In this document: piece by piece, positions 42,342 to 52,628 of the stretch
Numbering within the stretch: the stretch's first letter is position 1
Layout: every line of letters starts with the position of its first letter
Assembly: GCF_010587385.1 (NCBI RefSeq)
Contig: NZ_CP047475.1
Coordinates: forward strand, 2,914,001 to 2,978,000
Origin: Vibrio astriarenae
GTDB taxonomy: Bacteria; Pseudomonadota; Gammaproteobacteria; Enterobacterales; Vibrionaceae
Length of the DNA: 64,000 bases
Direction: 5' to 3'
The notes under the pieces: model-generated
Databases searched by the model: none
The model's input: the letters and a program-made list of their open reading frames with translations, nothing else
What the model was told of the DNA's origin: nothing
Made by a program: the position numbers and the translations under genes

Positions 42342-42578
42342 TTAAACGTTTTCGCCGCGAGCACGGATATCAACAAGAACAGCATCGATGCCTTTCTTAT
42401 CAATAATACGCATGCCTTTAGCAGTTAGACGTAGTTTAACAAAACGTTTTTCGCTCTCTACCCAGAAACGATGAGTTTGTAGGTTCGGCAGAAAACGACG
42501 CTTAGTAGCATTTCGTGCGTGTGAACGGTTGTTACCCGTTACTGGACGCTTACCAGTTACTTGGCATACTCGGGACAT
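42342..42578 (-). CDS. rpmB: 50S ribosomal protein L28
   Basis: From [17 protein letters not shown] at 42578 the protein has 78 residues, the normal length. The frame extends five codons upstream, which is not needed. [20 protein letters not shown] is typical of L28. It is the first gene of the rpmB-rpmG pair and has a strong promoter upstream. Confidence 0.98.
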   Translation of the reverse strand: MSRVCQVTGKRPVTGNNRSHARNATKRRFLPNLQTHRFWVESEKRFVKLRLTAKGMRIIDKKGIDAVLVDIRARGENV

Positions 42579-42706
42579 GAATGTCTTCTCCAAATCGTTT
42601 CAGCTCGATATCAACCTTGGTGGCCGAACCTCTCTATTTCAATAAAGCAGAATCTAGAGGTAAAAACCGTTATGGAAAATCCATACAAGGCTATCAAAGG
42701 TCGCGC

Positions 42707-42735
42707 ATTATACTAACTTGACTAGCATTGCTCAA
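42707..42735 (-). promoter_or_regulatory. Sigma-70 promoter of rpmB-rpmG
   Basis: On the minus strand TTGAGC (42735-42730) and TATAAT (42712-42707) are separated by 17 bp. The bases after the -10 are GCGCGAC, a GC-rich discriminator like those of stringently controlled ribosomal promoters. The remaining part of the 422-bp gap between rpmB and recG holds no gene. Confidence 0.85.
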
Positions 42736-43000
42736 GACCCGAACAGATCCTTTTTGCGGATTTTCGTGATCTTTTTTTGAGCAGAGCTGAAATTAGGTTA
42801 AAAATTGTCGGAGGATTGTAGCAGATTTCTCCCTTTGAACAACTAAAATCGTCAATTAGTTTTAAGTGACTGAAATGCACGCAAATCCATATCGAATAAG
42901 GCTTTTTGTGAAACGCTTCATTCATCTAGTAAGAGTTAAAACTGTACAAATACACAGCTAGATGATTAACTAACTTCAATTCCAATAAAATTTTATTGCT

Positions 43001-45079
43001 ATGTCACAACTATTGTCTGCGATTCCACTGACTTCATTAACCGGTGTTGGCGCAAAAGTCGCCGAGAAACTGACAAAAATTGGTCTCAACAATGTTCAAG
43101 ACTTGTTGTTCCACCTTCCTCTGCGCTACGAAGATCGTACGCGTATCTATCCCATGGCGCGCGTTCACCCTGGGTTGTGGGGATGTGTTAAAGGACAAGT
43201 GATGGCAACCGATACGATTTTTGGCCGTCGTAAGATGCTGACGGTAAAAATCAGTGACGGCAATGGCACGGTGACACTGCGATTCTTTAACTTCACTGCA
43301 GGTATGAAAAACAACTTTGTTCAGGGTAAAACCGTCATGGCCTACGGTGAGTTTAAGCGTGGCAATATGGGGCTGGAGATCGTTCACCCTGAATATAAGC
43401 TGCATTCAACCGAGCGCACTGAGAAGCTGGAAGAGACGCTGACGCCGGTTTATCCGACCACAGAAGGGCTAAGGCAGATCACGCTGCGTAACTTGACTGA
43501 CCAAGCATTGAAGCTATTGGAAGGCAGTGCAGTGCAAGAGCTGCTACCAAGCGGCCTATATGACCACCAGATTACCCTTTCACAGGCTCTGCACACCATT
43601 CATCGCCCACCACCAAACCTGAATATGGAAGAGTTTGATGAAGGTAAGCACCCAGCGCAGCTGCGTTTGATCCTTGAAGAGCTAATGGCGCAGAACTTAT
43701 CGATGCTGGCAGTACGCACACAAGGGCATCGTGATGCAGCGATAGCCCTTCCAACCTCCAACAAGCTAAAGCAACAACTGCTCGATTTACTGCCATTTAG
43801 TCCAACCGGGGCGCAACAACGCGTGGTGAACGAGATCGAAGAAGATCTTGTTCAGCCCCACCCTATGATGCGTTTGGTTCAAGGGGATGTAGGTTCGGGT
43901 AAAACCCTTGTTGCGGCGCTTGCTGCGGTTCGGGCAATTGAGCATGGTTATCAAGTCGCCCTCATGGCGCCCACTGAACTACTTGCCGAGCAGCATGCCG
44001 CTAACTTCGCTGTTTGGTTCGATTCTATGGGCATATCGGTAGGCTGGCTTGCCGGAAAGCTTAAAGGCAAGGCTCGAGAGAAAGAGCTAGCGCGTATTGC
44101 TTCTGGGGAAGCGCAAATGGTGGTCGGCACACACGCTCTGTTTCAAGAACAGGTTGAGTTCAAAAAGCTGGCGCTCGTGATTATTGATGAACAGCACCGT
44201 TTTGGTGTCCACCAGCGCCTTGAGCTGCGCGCTAAAGGTGAGCAGCAAGGGGTTTTCCCACATCAATTGATAATGACGGCTACGCCGATTCCAAGGACAC
44301 TGGCGATGACGGCTTATGCGGATTTAGATACGTCTGTGATTGATGAGCTGCCACCGGGACGTACGCCTATCCAGACCGTTGCGATTCCTGATACCAAGCG
44401 TGATGACATTATCGAGCGTGTAAAGAATGCTTGTCTCAATGAAGGTAAACAGGCGTATTGGGTGTGTACGCTAATCGATGAGTCTGAAGTCTTAGAGGCA
44501 CAAGCAGCAGAAGAGATCGCGCAAGAGCTTGGGCGTAAGATACCGGATGTCAAAATTGGCTTGGTGCACGGTCGAATGAAGTCCGCAGAAAAACAGGCTG
44601 TGATGCAAGACTTCAAAGACAACAAGCTTCATTTATTGGTAGCGACGACGGTTATCGAAGTCGGTGTTGATGTGCCAAACTCGAGCTTGATGATTATCGA
44701 GAACCCTGAGCGCCTTGGCCTTGCCCAACTTCACCAGCTGCGTGGTCGCGTTGGCCGTGGCTCTGTAGCCAGCCACTGTGTGCTGCTCTACCACTCTCCC
44801 CTATCGAAGACGGCGCAAAAGCGCCTATCGGTATTGAGAGAAAGTAATGATGGGTTTGTGATTGCTCAGCGTGATTTAGAGATCCGTGGTCCGGGTGAGC
44901 TACTTGGTACTAAGCAAACGGGTTTAGCGGATTTTAAGATTGCCGACCTGGTGCGAGACCAGCGTTTGATTCCAGAAGTGCAGAAGCTTGCTCGGCATGT
45001 GCATGACCACTACCCAGACAACGCTAAAGCGATTATTGAACGATGGCTTGGCGAACGAGACCATTACGCTAAGGCATAA
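43001..45079 (+). CDS. recG: ATP-dependent DNA helicase RecG
   Basis: The 692-residue enzyme remodels stalled replication forks and Holliday junctions. The N-terminal wedge/OB domain (about 60-160) contains GRRKMLTVKISDGNG. Walker A is GDVGSGKT near residue 298, the DEQH box is IIDEQHRFGV near 398, and the helicase C-terminal motifs include ATTVIEVGVDVPNS and QLRGRVGRG. Length is typical. Its upstream neighbour is rpmB, not the usual spoT/trmH operon. A terminator separates it from convergent envZ. Confidence 0.98.
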   Translation: MSQLLSAIPLTSLTGVGAKVAEKLTKIGLNNVQDLLFHLPLRYEDRTRIYPMARVHPGLWGCVKGQVMATDTIFGRRKMLTVKISDGNGTVTLRFFNFTAGMKNNFVQGKTVMAYGEFKRGNMGLEIVHPEYKLHSTERTEKLEETLTPVYPTTEGLRQITLRNLTDQALKLLEGSAVQELLPSGLYDHQITLSQALHTIHRPPPNLNMEEFDEGKHPAQLRLILEELMAQNLSMLAVRTQGHRDAAIALPTSNKLKQQLLDLLPFSPTGAQQRVVNEIEEDLVQPHPMMRLVQGDVGSGKTLVAALAAVRAIEHGYQVALMAPTELLAEQHAANFAVWFDSMGISVGWLAGKLKGKAREKELARIASGEAQMVVGTHALFQEQVEFKKLALVIIDEQHRFGVHQRLELRAKGEQQGVFPHQLIMTATPIPRTLAMTAYADLDTSVIDELPPGRTPIQTVAIPDTKRDDIIERVKNACLNEGKQAYWVCTLIDESEVLEAQAAEEIAQELGRKIPDVKIGLVHGRMKSAEKQAVMQDFKDNKLHLLVATTVIEVGVDVPNSSLMIIENPERLGLAQLHQLRGRVGRGSVASHCVLLYHSPLSKTAQKRLSVLRESNDGFVIAQRDLEIRGPGELLGTKQTGLADFKIADLVRDQRLIPEVQKLARHVHDHYPDNAKAIIERWLGERDHYAKA

Positions 45080-45083
45080 AGAC

Positions 45084-45116
45084 AAAGAGGAAATCACAAA
45101 CGACTTTCCTCTTTTA
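45084..45116. terminator. Bidirectional terminator between recG and envZ
   Basis: AAAGAGGAAA (45084-45093) pairs with TTTCCTCTTT (45105-45114), with T-runs on both strands. It starts 5 bp after the recG stop. Confidence 0.8.
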
Positions 45117-45132
45117 ACTTTTAACTAGAACC

Positions 45133-46437
45133 CTACTTCTTCGTGGTAGGAAAACTGATCTGTGCCTTCAATCCACCTTCACTACGATTATTAATCACAA
45201 TCGCGCCGTGGTGCTGACTCACAATGCGCTTAACAATGGCAAGCCCTAATCCTGTCCCTTCACTACCGCGAGCGGTATCGCCTCGAGTAAACGGTTCAAA
45301 CAGCTTACTGATCTGATCCTCTGCTATGCCAGGGCCATTATCTTCCACGGTTACCCAAACCAGTTTTCTATCGGCTGTCATGCCCGTCGAGATTCGTATC
45401 CAACCATTGCCGTAGCGAGTGGCATTCATCACCAAATTACCCACTGCGCGCTTAATCGCAATCGCGCTGCCTTTGGCGTCACACAGGTCGTCTGACAAAA
45501 TCGCCTCGATATTGACCTCAGGGCCATACTCTGCAGAGGCGACCTCTTCGGCGATACCATTGATGTCCACTTTCACGAACTGGTCAGCCTGTACAGGCTT
45601 CAGATAATCCATAAACTGACCGATAATCTCATTACACTCTTCGGTATCGCTAATAATACCCTCAGCAAGATAGCTGTCTTCTGGCGACATCATCTCAGTG
45701 GCAAGACGAATACGGGTGAGCGGAGTGCGGATATCGTGACTGATACCCGCCATCAATAACGCTCTGTCTTCCTCAAGGGCTTGTATGCCGCGTGACATTT
45801 GGTTAAATGCTTGCGTTACTGAACGAATCTCGGTTGAGCCTTGCTCTGGCAGTGGTTGTGGGATTTCACCATTACCCACTTTAATCGCGGCCTTTTCCAG
45901 TGCGAGTAGTGGTCGATTTTGCAGACGAATGAATAGCCAACCACCCAGCACTAGAACCAACGCCATAATCACACTGTTATAAAACAGCGGTGAAAAATCC
46001 TCTTCTTGCAGTTCGGTCAAAGGGATACGGATCACCGAATCAGGCAGCGCATCCAGGCTCATCCACAACACATAGCTATCATCACCCAAACTCAAACGCA
46101 CTTCTGTTTGTTGGCCAAGCTCTTGGCTCATATCCTCACTCATGAGGTCAATGCTCATCGCTTGATGGTACTTCTGTCCGTAATCACTGTCTCTAGCGTG
46201 GAGAGTCACTCCTAGCTCGCGCAATACGCGGCGACGCACCGGCCTTTCAAGCTCTTCATCGATTGCCTGGCCGTTATCCATCATTAACTGAATTTCATAG
46301 CTTAGGAGTTTATTGAACTGACCTAAGCTCGGTAGCAAGGCATAGTTAAACACCGCGTAGTAAGAGTAGATTTGACTGGCGATCAAGATGGTCAGAAACA
46401 GAATGATGGATTGAGTTATCGAGCTTCGAACACGCAT
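45133..46437 (-). CDS. envZ: Osmosensor histidine kinase EnvZ
   Basis: The 434-residue sensor has two membrane segments (about 10-30 and 150-172) around a periplasmic domain, a HAMP region, the H box [21 protein letters not shown], the N box [12 protein letters not shown], and the G boxes DNGPGIAED and [11 protein letters not shown]. It phosphorylates and dephosphorylates OmpR to control porins and other membrane genes. It is downstream of ompR with an 84-bp gap that holds a strong hairpin. Confidence 0.97.
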   Translation of the reverse strand: MRVRSSITQSIILFLTILIASQIYSYYAVFNYALLPSLGQFNKLLSYEIQLMMDNGQAIDEELERPVRRRVLRELGVTLHARDSDYGQKYHQAMSIDLMSEDMSQELGQQTEVRLSLGDDSYVLWMSLDALPDSVIRIPLTELQEEDFSPLFYNSVIMALVLVLGGWLFIRLQNRPLLALEKAAIKVGNGEIPQPLPEQGSTEIRSVTQAFNQMSRGIQALEEDRALLMAGISHDIRTPLTRIRLATEMMSPEDSYLAEGIISDTEECNEIIGQFMDYLKPVQADQFVKVDINGIAEEVASAEYGPEVNIEAILSDDLCDAKGSAIAIKRAVGNLVMNATRYGNGWIRISTGMTADRKLVWVTVEDNGPGIAEDQISKLFEPFTRGDTARGSEGTGLGLAIVKRIVSQHHGAIVINNRSEGGLKAQISFPTTKK

Positions 46438-46481
46438 ATTGTTCCTTTATAGTGAGTGCAAGCTGGCGTTGCGGCATTAAA

Positions 46482-46503
46482 AAGGCGCTCTATAGAGCGC
46501 CTT
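46482..46503 (-). terminator. Intercistronic hairpin between ompR and envZ
   Basis: AAGGCGCTC (46482-46490), loop TATA, and GAGCGCCTT (46495-46503) form a perfect 9-bp stem. On the transcribed minus strand it runs into TTTTTAA, so it looks like an intrinsic terminator or attenuator that could lower envZ relative to ompR. Confidence 0.85.
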
Positions 46504-46521
46504 AATTCTATTTATGTAAGC

Positions 46522-47241
46522 TTATACTGCTTTACCGTCTGGTACAAAGACGTAGCCCAAGCCCCATACCGTTTGAATATAGCGTGGCTTGCTTGGGTCA
46601 ACCTCTAGCATGCGGCGTAGACGAGATATCTGTACGTCAATCGAACGCTCCATCGCCGAGTATTCACGGCCGCGTGCCATGTTCATTAGCTTGTCGCGCG
46701 ACATGGGCTCACGAGCGTTGGTGACGAGTGCTTTCAGCACAGCAAACTCACCTGACGTCAGTGGCATTGACTCTTCACCGCGGAACATTTCACGTGTCCC
46801 TAGGTTTAAACGGAACTCACCGAACTCTACCACAGATTCTGCGGAGCTTGGCGCACCCGGCGCTTCTACATTCTGACGACGTAGCACGGCTTTAATACGA
46901 GCGAGCAGTTCACGTGGGTTGAATGGCTTCGGTAGGTAGTCATCTGCGCCCACTTCTAGGCCAACGATACGATCGACTTCATCGCCCTTCGCGGTCAGCA
47001 TCAGAATTGGCAGCATGTTGTTGGCGTTGCGCAGACGGCGACAGATAGATAGGCCATCTTCACCAGGCAGCATCAAGTCCAACACCATTAGGTTAAAGCT
47101 TTCGCGAGTTAAAAGACGGTCCATCTGCTCACTATTTGCGACACTGCGCACTTGGAAACCTTGCTCCGTAAGGTAACGCTCAAGTAGAGCACGTAAACGT
47201 GCATCATCATCGACCACTAAGATCTTAAAGTTTTCTTGCAT
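46522..47241 (-). CDS. ompR: Response regulator OmpR
   Basis: The 239-residue protein has a receiver domain (KILVVDDDARLRALL, phospho-acceptor Asp in VLDLMLPGEDG, Lys in LPKPFNPRELL) and a C-terminal winged-helix DNA-binding domain (SREKLMN-like MSRDKLMNMARGREYSAMERSIDVQISRLRR). Both are nearly identical to enterobacterial OmpR. It is the first gene of the ompR-envZ pair. Confidence 0.98.
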   Translation of the reverse strand: MQENFKILVVDDDARLRALLERYLTEQGFQVRSVANSEQMDRLLTRESFNLMVLDLMLPGEDGLSICRRLRNANNMLPILMLTAKGDEVDRIVGLEVGADDYLPKPFNPRELLARIKAVLRRQNVEAPGAPSSAESVVEFGEFRLNLGTREMFRGEESMPLTSGEFAVLKALVTNAREPMSRDKLMNMARGREYSAMERSIDVQISRLRRMLEVDPSKPRYIQTVWGLGYVFVPDGKAV

Positions 47242-47392
47242 GAAACCGTCCTATTAATAACAGGCTATTGCCACCGTTTATTCGCTATTTGCCCTAAGTT
47301 GGCGGCGTTGGTACAGAATATTAGGCAAAATGTAACATTTTTTTCTGCACCAAGGTTGAGATAATTGTTAATGAGTATTTCTTGAGCAAAGC

Positions 47393-47881
47393 CTAATTAA
47401 GTGACTCTTTTTCATACTCAATCGAATTGATGAACCACTCTTTATCCCCTTCGGGAGTTCTGACGACAAACTCATCATCGACTTCTTTTTTCAGCAGCGC
47501 TCGTGCCATAGGCGAATCGATAGAGATGTAGCCCTTTGAGTCTCCGTAGATTTCTTCAGGGCCGACAATACGAAAGCGCTTTACGTCACCAGCTTCATTC
47601 TCGATTTCTACCCAAGCACCAAAGAACACCTTGCCCTCTTGCTGAGGTGAATAATCCACAATCGTGACATCGGGTAGAAACTTACGTAGGAAGCGGACAC
47701 GACGGTCAATCTGGCGCAGTAAACGCTTATTAAAGGTGTAGTCGGCATTTTCACTACGATCGCCTAAACTCGCAGCCCATGTCACGATCTTGGTCACTTC
47801 TGGGCGTCGCTCATTCCATAGGTAATCGTGTTCTTGTTTTAGTTTGTTGTAGCCCTCGCGGGTGATCAGTTTGGTTTTCAC
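47393..47881 (-). CDS. greB: Transcription elongation factor GreB
   Basis: The 162-residue factor rescues backtracked RNA polymerase by stimulating transcript cleavage. Its N-terminal coiled coil has ITREGYNKLKQEHDYLW and the acidic tip SLGDRSENADYTF, and the C-terminal FKBP-like domain has GYISIDSPMARALL. Patterns fit GreB better than GreA (basic residues RRVRFLRKFL). It is read in the same direction as ompR but with its own 151-bp spacing. Confidence 0.95.
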   Translation of the reverse strand: MKTKLITREGYNKLKQEHDYLWNERRPEVTKIVTWAASLGDRSENADYTFNKRLLRQIDRRVRFLRKFLPDVTIVDYSPQQEGKVFFGAWVEIENEAGDVKRFRIVGPEEIYGDSKGYISIDSPMARALLKKEVDDEFVVRTPEGDKEWFINSIEYEKESLN

Positions 47882-47940
47882 TTGGTTATGTTCTTCGTAT
47901 TCATTAGCCCCTCTCCCTTACGAAGGAAAGGGGTATTTCG

Positions 47941-49839
47941 CTATTCCGGTTTGGTCGTGTAGATGTATTGCTCATCACTGCTAACCACAGCACCATACTT
48001 CAAGAAGTTTTTACCTAGAATCATGCTGTATTCAAAGCGTGAGCGGTCTTGCAGGTTCACACGCACTTTCTTCTCAACATCGCCTAGCTTAATGTTCATC
48101 ATCACAACTGGGCGCACGTTGGTCTCTTCGCCTTTTTTCGCTTTGATGCGCATGACATCCACCACTTCTAGTGTGAACTCTTGTTCTTGACCTGAGCGGT
48201 TACTGTAGTCGAAGGTGACCATCGAGGTGCCATCACGCTCGAACTGCTGAATGTCGGTGGCACTGATTGAAGTAATGTCAGCCCCTGTATCGAGTTTCAC
48301 AGGGAAAGTTAGGCCTTCAACCGTCGCTTGCTCAATATATCCGGCTTTAAATAGCGGGTAGCTATCGAGGATGTGGTCAGTACGTGTATCCACCAGCACT
48401 TGCGCTTTCACTAAGGTTTGACCTAGAACGAAGTACGGGTTTTCTTCGTTTTCAGACAGTCGAGTTATAGCAATTTCACGATCATCTGTGACTTTGCCTA
48501 GCGTCAGTTCAGAGTCGATGATTGGGCGAACTTCATCACCCACTCGCACTTTACGCTCAACAGGTTTGGTGACACTCACCGGCTCGCCTCGCTGATCAAT
48601 CAGGCTGTAAGTCACAAACTCTTTCTTGCCTTTCTTAGTGAGGCGATAGTCTGGCACTTTCAACAGTGAAGTCTGGACAACAAACGAAGGCTCTGCGTCC
48701 ATCGGAATGCCATCTACGCTGATCTCTTCAACAGGAGAAACCACCAACGCACCGTCACTCACAGCCTCTTGATAAGTTTGACCTTCCCCGTTTAGCCACT
48801 GTTTCTTGTCAGTATCAATCACGAACCACTGATTAAGGATTTCATGGCCAAGGCGTAACAGCGATGAGTTGTCTGAACGATCATCCGGATAAGCCAACAC
48901 CATTTTGGTGCCTAGCGGGCCAAAATCAACCGGCAGATAGACCAAAGGGCGTTCATTGCCTGAAATATTAGCCAGACGCACCACGGGCAGTGTCATCTCC
49001 TGTGCCTTATCGTTATCACCGTGCAGTGTAAAGCTCACTTGCAGCTCATCCTCGTCAAGCTGCACATCGGTGGCATGGAAAATGGTGTAACGGTTGGCGA
49101 GCGATAGACTGGTGGTGTGGGGTAAGCCTTCGATATCGAGGACCTCTTTTTTACCAATCAGCTGAGACTCAGATTTTGATTGCAGGAAATCGTAGCCAGT
49201 AAATACCCATGCGTGTTCACGCAGGAAGGTTTTACCGATCAAAATCGGCGATGAGAAGTGTGCTCTGTCAGTGAGATTGACCTCTGTCATTACGGTCTCG
49301 CCGGCGATGGTCATCGGGATTCTCACCACTGGGCGGTAAATCGGTTTTTCACTGGTGCGACTGCGCACAACGCTAGGACGAGCCAAAGGAAGTTCGACAT
49401 CGATTTTTTCACCCGTGTATGGGTGTGGAATAACAAAAGTGACAAAACCCGCCACTTCTTCAGCGACATCGCCGTAACTGTCTAGCCACCAGTTGCTTTT
49501 TGGGCCGCCATACTCAGCCACCATTTTTTCTAAAAAGGCTTCATCACGCAGGCCTTCATATTTTGGATTGGTGCTATAGACATGCACATCGATAGCGTGC
49601 ATCGAAGTGGTATCCGCTCCGGTGTCAATCTTACCGGTGAAAGCTACACCTTCAAGCTCAGGAATGTCACTGTAATACACATTCTCAATACCGCCCAACA
49701 CCGGGCGATCGTCAAGCATAAACAGTGGGTGTTGCGTCGTCGCATCCAAACGCTCGTGCGTCTCTGCGATAACAGGAGTTGCGACAGTGCTAAGCGCCAC
49801 CGAAAGGCTAGCGATGAGTGTGAGTAGTTTTTTTCTCAT
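47941..49839 (-). CDS. Secreted retropepsin-like (putative ATP-dependent zinc protease family) protein, duplicated
   Basis: The 632-residue protein has a signal peptide (1-25, cleavage after VIA). It holds two domains of the family called putative ATP-dependent zinc protease, which has an aspartic-protease-like DTGAD motif: Asp72-Thr-Gly-Ala-Asp76 and Asp517-Thr-Gly-Ala-Asp521. Each is followed by RPVV and DRxxF/H-ILGK-FL segments (ILIGKTFLREHAW and MILGKNFLKYGAV). The middle, about 250-350, contains RPLVYLPVDFG and DDRSDNSSLLRLGHEIL, which looks like a degenerate copy without the DTG. Function is unknown; a periplasmic protease is plausible. The usual family members have one domain. Confidence 0.75.
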   Translation of the reverse strand: MRKKLLTLIASLSVALSTVATPVIAETHERLDATTQHPLFMLDDRPVLGGIENVYYSDIPELEGVAFTGKIDTGADTTSMHAIDVHVYSTNPKYEGLRDEAFLEKMVAEYGGPKSNWWLDSYGDVAEEVAGFVTFVIPHPYTGEKIDVELPLARPSVVRSRTSEKPIYRPVVRIPMTIAGETVMTEVNLTDRAHFSSPILIGKTFLREHAWVFTGYDFLQSKSESQLIGKKEVLDIEGLPHTTSLSLANRYTIFHATDVQLDEDELQVSFTLHGDNDKAQEMTLPVVRLANISGNERPLVYLPVDFGPLGTKMVLAYPDDRSDNSSLLRLGHEILNQWFVIDTDKKQWLNGEGQTYQEAVSDGALVVSPVEEISVDGIPMDAEPSFVVQTSLLKVPDYRLTKKGKKEFVTYSLIDQRGEPVSVTKPVERKVRVGDEVRPIIDSELTLGKVTDDREIAITRLSENEENPYFVLGQTLVKAQVLVDTRTDHILDSYPLFKAGYIEQATVEGLTFPVKLDTGADITSISATDIQQFERDGTSMVTFDYSNRSGQEQEFTLEVVDVMRIKAKKGEETNVRPVVMMNIKLGDVEKKVRVNLQDRSRFEYSMILGKNFLKYGAVVSSDEQYIYTTKPE

Positions 49840-50029
49840 TCTTTAGTTCCGTGAGTTAAAGACCGGCAAACGCGAGCCAACCTGTATGACCGCAAAAGGT
49901 GTTCGATTTTCCCAAATCTGATGCGATACATCATGTTAATTTGATGAGTTATATAAAGTTTTGACACATTTCTTACCAAAGTAAATGTTGGTTGAGAAAT
50001 AATTCTTAGAATCTATGAGCATATCACTA

Positions 50030-50058
50030 TTGCAAAAGTTCCCCTGCACCCTTATATC
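50030..50058 (+). promoter_or_regulatory. Candidate promoter of tex
   Basis: TTGCAA (50030-50035) and TATATC (50053-50058) are 17 bp apart, 33 bp before the tex start. Both boxes are only fair matches. Confidence 0.4.
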
Positions 50059-50091
50059 CTGACATTAAGCACAAATAACGAGGCCACTGGA

Positions 50092-52425
50092 ATGAGCCAA
50101 ACAATAAGCCAACTGATCGCACAAGAGCTAAACGTCCGTGTTGATCAAGTAACGGCAGCCGTCACTTTGATTGATGATGGTAACACCGTCCCATTTATCG
50201 CCCGCTACCGTAAAGAAGTGACCGGTGGTCTTGATGATACTCAACTGCGTAACCTTGATAGCCGCCTGAGCTACCTGCGAGAGCTAGAAGATCGCCGTGC
50301 TACCATTTTGAAATCGATTCAAGACCAGGGCAAACTGACGCCTGAACTAGAGAAATCGATTAATGAGGCCGACAGTAAAACACGCCTTGAAGATCTCTAC
50401 CTACCCTACAAGCCAAAGCGTCGCACCAAAGGTCAAATCGCGATTGAAGCGGGCTTAGAGCCGCTAGCGGATAAGCTATGGCACCACCCAGAAACCGAGC
50501 CTGAGAATGAAGCGGGTCTGTACATTGATGCCGAGAAAGGCATTGCAGATACCAAAGCCGCACTTGATGGTGCGCGCGCGATCATTATGGAGCGTATTGC
50601 TGAAGACGCGGATTTATTAGAGAAGGTGCGTAATCACCTAAACCGAAATGCTCACCTAGAGGCTCGAGTGGTTGCAGGGCAAGAGCAAGCGGGTGAGAAG
50701 TTTAAAGACTACTTTGAGCACTCTGAAGCCATCAGCAAAGTGCCTTCACACCGCGCACTCGCCATGCTGCGTGGTCGCAACGAAGGTATGCTGACCATTG
50801 GCATGAACGCAGACCCTGAGCAAGAAGAGGGCGTGCGTCAGTCTTACTGCGAGACGATTATTGCCGATCACTACGGCATCACGCTGAGCAGCGCACCTGC
50901 TGATACTTGGCGTAAACAAGTGATTAGCTGGGCATGGCGCATCAAGGTGTCGATGCACATGGAAACTGAGCTGATGGGTGCGATGAAAGAGCGCGCCGAG
51001 ATTGAAGCGATTGAGGTGTTTGCCACCAACCTGAAAGATCTATTGATGGCCGCCCCGGCTGGCCCTCGCGCGACACTAGGTTTAGACCCTGGCCTGCGTA
51101 CCGGCTCTAAGATCGCTATCGTTGACTCGACAGGTAAGGTGTTGGCAACAGAAACCATCTACCCTCACCCGCCACAAAATCAATATGACAAGTCTGCACA
51201 AATTGTCGATCAGCTGGTGCGAAAATATAACGTGGATTTGATTGCGATTGGTAATGGTACGGCTTCGCGTGAAACTGATAGCTTTGTGGCTGATTTGATT
51301 AAACGTGGCAACCTCAAGGTTCAGAAAATCATGGTGAGTGAAGCTGGTGCATCGGTTTACTCGGCTTCTGAACTGGCAGCGAAAGAGTTCCCGAATATGG
51401 ATGTGTCACTCCGTGGCGCGGTATCCATTGCTCGTCGCCTGCAAGACCCTCTGGCAGAGCTGGTGAAGATTGACCCGAAATCGATCGGTGTGGGCCAATA
51501 TCAGCATGATGTTAGCCAGTCTATGCTCGCCAAACGACTCGACGCCGTGGTTGAAGACTGTGTGAACGCGGTGGGCGTTGATGTGAATACGGCCTCTGCA
51601 GCGCTATTAACTCGCGTTGCGGGTTTAACCACCACCATTGCGCAAAACATTGTCGACTTCCGTGATGAAAATGGTCGCTTTGATGCACGTACTGCGTTAA
51701 AGAAAGTGCCACGCTTGGGTCCAAAGGCGTTTGAGCAGTGTGCGGGTTTCCTACGCATCATGGACGGTAAGAATCCTCTTGATGGTTCATCGGTTCACCC
51801 AGAGGCTTACCCTGTGGTTAAGGCGATCGCGGAAAAGAACAGCAAAGACATCAAGGCGCTGATTGGCGATTCAGTGTTCTTAAAAGGGCTGCATGCGGTG
51901 GATTACACCGATGATAACTTCGGTGTTCCAACCGTTACTGACATCATCAAAGAGCTCGACAAACCGGGTCGTGACCCGCGCCCTGAGTTCAAAACCGCCA
52001 CCTTTGCTGAAGGTGTGAATGAGGTGAAAGACCTTGAGCCTGGGATGATTTTGGAGGGTGTGGTATCGAACGTGGCCAACTTTGGTGCGTTTGTCGATAT
52101 TGGTGTTCACCAAGATGGTTTGGTACACATCTCTGCGTTGACTGACCGTTTCGTCTCTGACCCACGTGAAGTGGTGAAAGCGGGCGATATCGTTAAGGTC
52201 AAAGTGATGGAGGTGGATATCCAGCGTAAGCGTATTGGTCTGTCTATGCGTCTGAAGGATGAGCCAGGCCAGGATAACCGCCCACAACGCAGCTCAGCAC
52301 CTCGTGGTCAGCAGCCTGCAAGAGGTCGAGATAATCAACGAGGTGGTCAACGCCTTCGTGATGATGCGGGTAACAGTGCGATGGGTGGTGCATTTGCTGC
52401 GGCGTTTGCTAAGGCAAAGAAATAA
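50092..52425 (+). CDS. tex: Transcription accessory protein Tex
   Basis: The 777-residue nucleic-acid-binding protein has the Tex N-terminal helical region ([21 protein letters not shown]), a YqgF/RNase H-like domain ([16 protein letters not shown] near 330), helix-hairpin-helix motifs (about 490-560), and a C-terminal S1 domain (about 650-720: [21 protein letters not shown]). An Arg/Gln/Gly-rich tail ends the protein. It is monocistronic by spacing. Length is typical. Confidence 0.97.
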   Translation: MSQTISQLIAQELNVRVDQVTAAVTLIDDGNTVPFIARYRKEVTGGLDDTQLRNLDSRLSYLRELEDRRATILKSIQDQGKLTPELEKSINEADSKTRLEDLYLPYKPKRRTKGQIAIEAGLEPLADKLWHHPETEPENEAGLYIDAEKGIADTKAALDGARAIIMERIAEDADLLEKVRNHLNRNAHLEARVVAGQEQAGEKFKDYFEHSEAISKVPSHRALAMLRGRNEGMLTIGMNADPEQEEGVRQSYCETIIADHYGITLSSAPADTWRKQVISWAWRIKVSMHMETELMGAMKERAEIEAIEVFATNLKDLLMAAPAGPRATLGLDPGLRTGSKIAIVDSTGKVLATETIYPHPPQNQYDKSAQIVDQLVRKYNVDLIAIGNGTASRETDSFVADLIKRGNLKVQKIMVSEAGASVYSASELAAKEFPNMDVSLRGAVSIARRLQDPLAELVKIDPKSIGVGQYQHDVSQSMLAKRLDAVVEDCVNAVGVDVNTASAALLTRVAGLTTTIAQNIVDFRDENGRFDARTALKKVPRLGPKAFEQCAGFLRIMDGKNPLDGSSVHPEAYPVVKAIAEKNSKDIKALIGDSVFLKGLHAVDYTDDNFGVPTVTDIIKELDKPGRDPRPEFKTATFAEGVNEVKDLEPGMILEGVVSNVANFGAFVDIGVHQDGLVHISALTDRFVSDPREVVKAGDIVKVKVMEVDIQRKRIGLSMRLKDEPGQDNRPQRSSAPRGQQPARGRDNQRGGQRLRDDAGNSAMGGAFAAAFAKAKK

Positions 52426-52451
52426 CCCGTTCACCTAAGGCTTAAAGCAAC

Positions 52452-52538
52452 GTCATGCTGAACTTGTTCCAGCATCTAGCTGACGCCATCGGCTATGTCT
52501 CGAGTTGCGAGTAGACCCTGAAACGAGTTCAGGGTGAC
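52452..52538. repeat. Inverted pair of dispersed GTCAT-CTGAAC elements after tex
   Basis: GTCATGCTGAACTTGTTCCA onward (52452-52478) and TAGACCCTGAAACGAGTTCA onward (52512-52538) are inverted copies of one 27-bp element separated by 33 bp. Similar sequences, GTCATCCTGAACTCGTTTCA in consensus, are scattered in many bacterial genomes and one is at 41138 here. Confidence 0.8.
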
Positions 52539-52580
52539 GGTGTGTTAAGGGCAAGCAATACATTTAGCATGGCGAGACAA

Positions 52581-52620
52581 AAAGGGTCAGAGATAGATAC
52601 TATCTCTGACCCTTTCTCAT
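52581..52620. terminator. Bidirectional terminator between tex and the 153-residue gene
   Basis: A perfect 15-bp stem joins AAAGGGTCAGAGATA (52581-52595) and TATCTCTGACCCTTT (52601-52615). On the minus strand it runs into TTTTTGTCTC, fitting termination of the leftward gene; on the plus strand the tail is weaker. Confidence 0.85.
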
Positions 52621-52628
52621 AATTAGCC

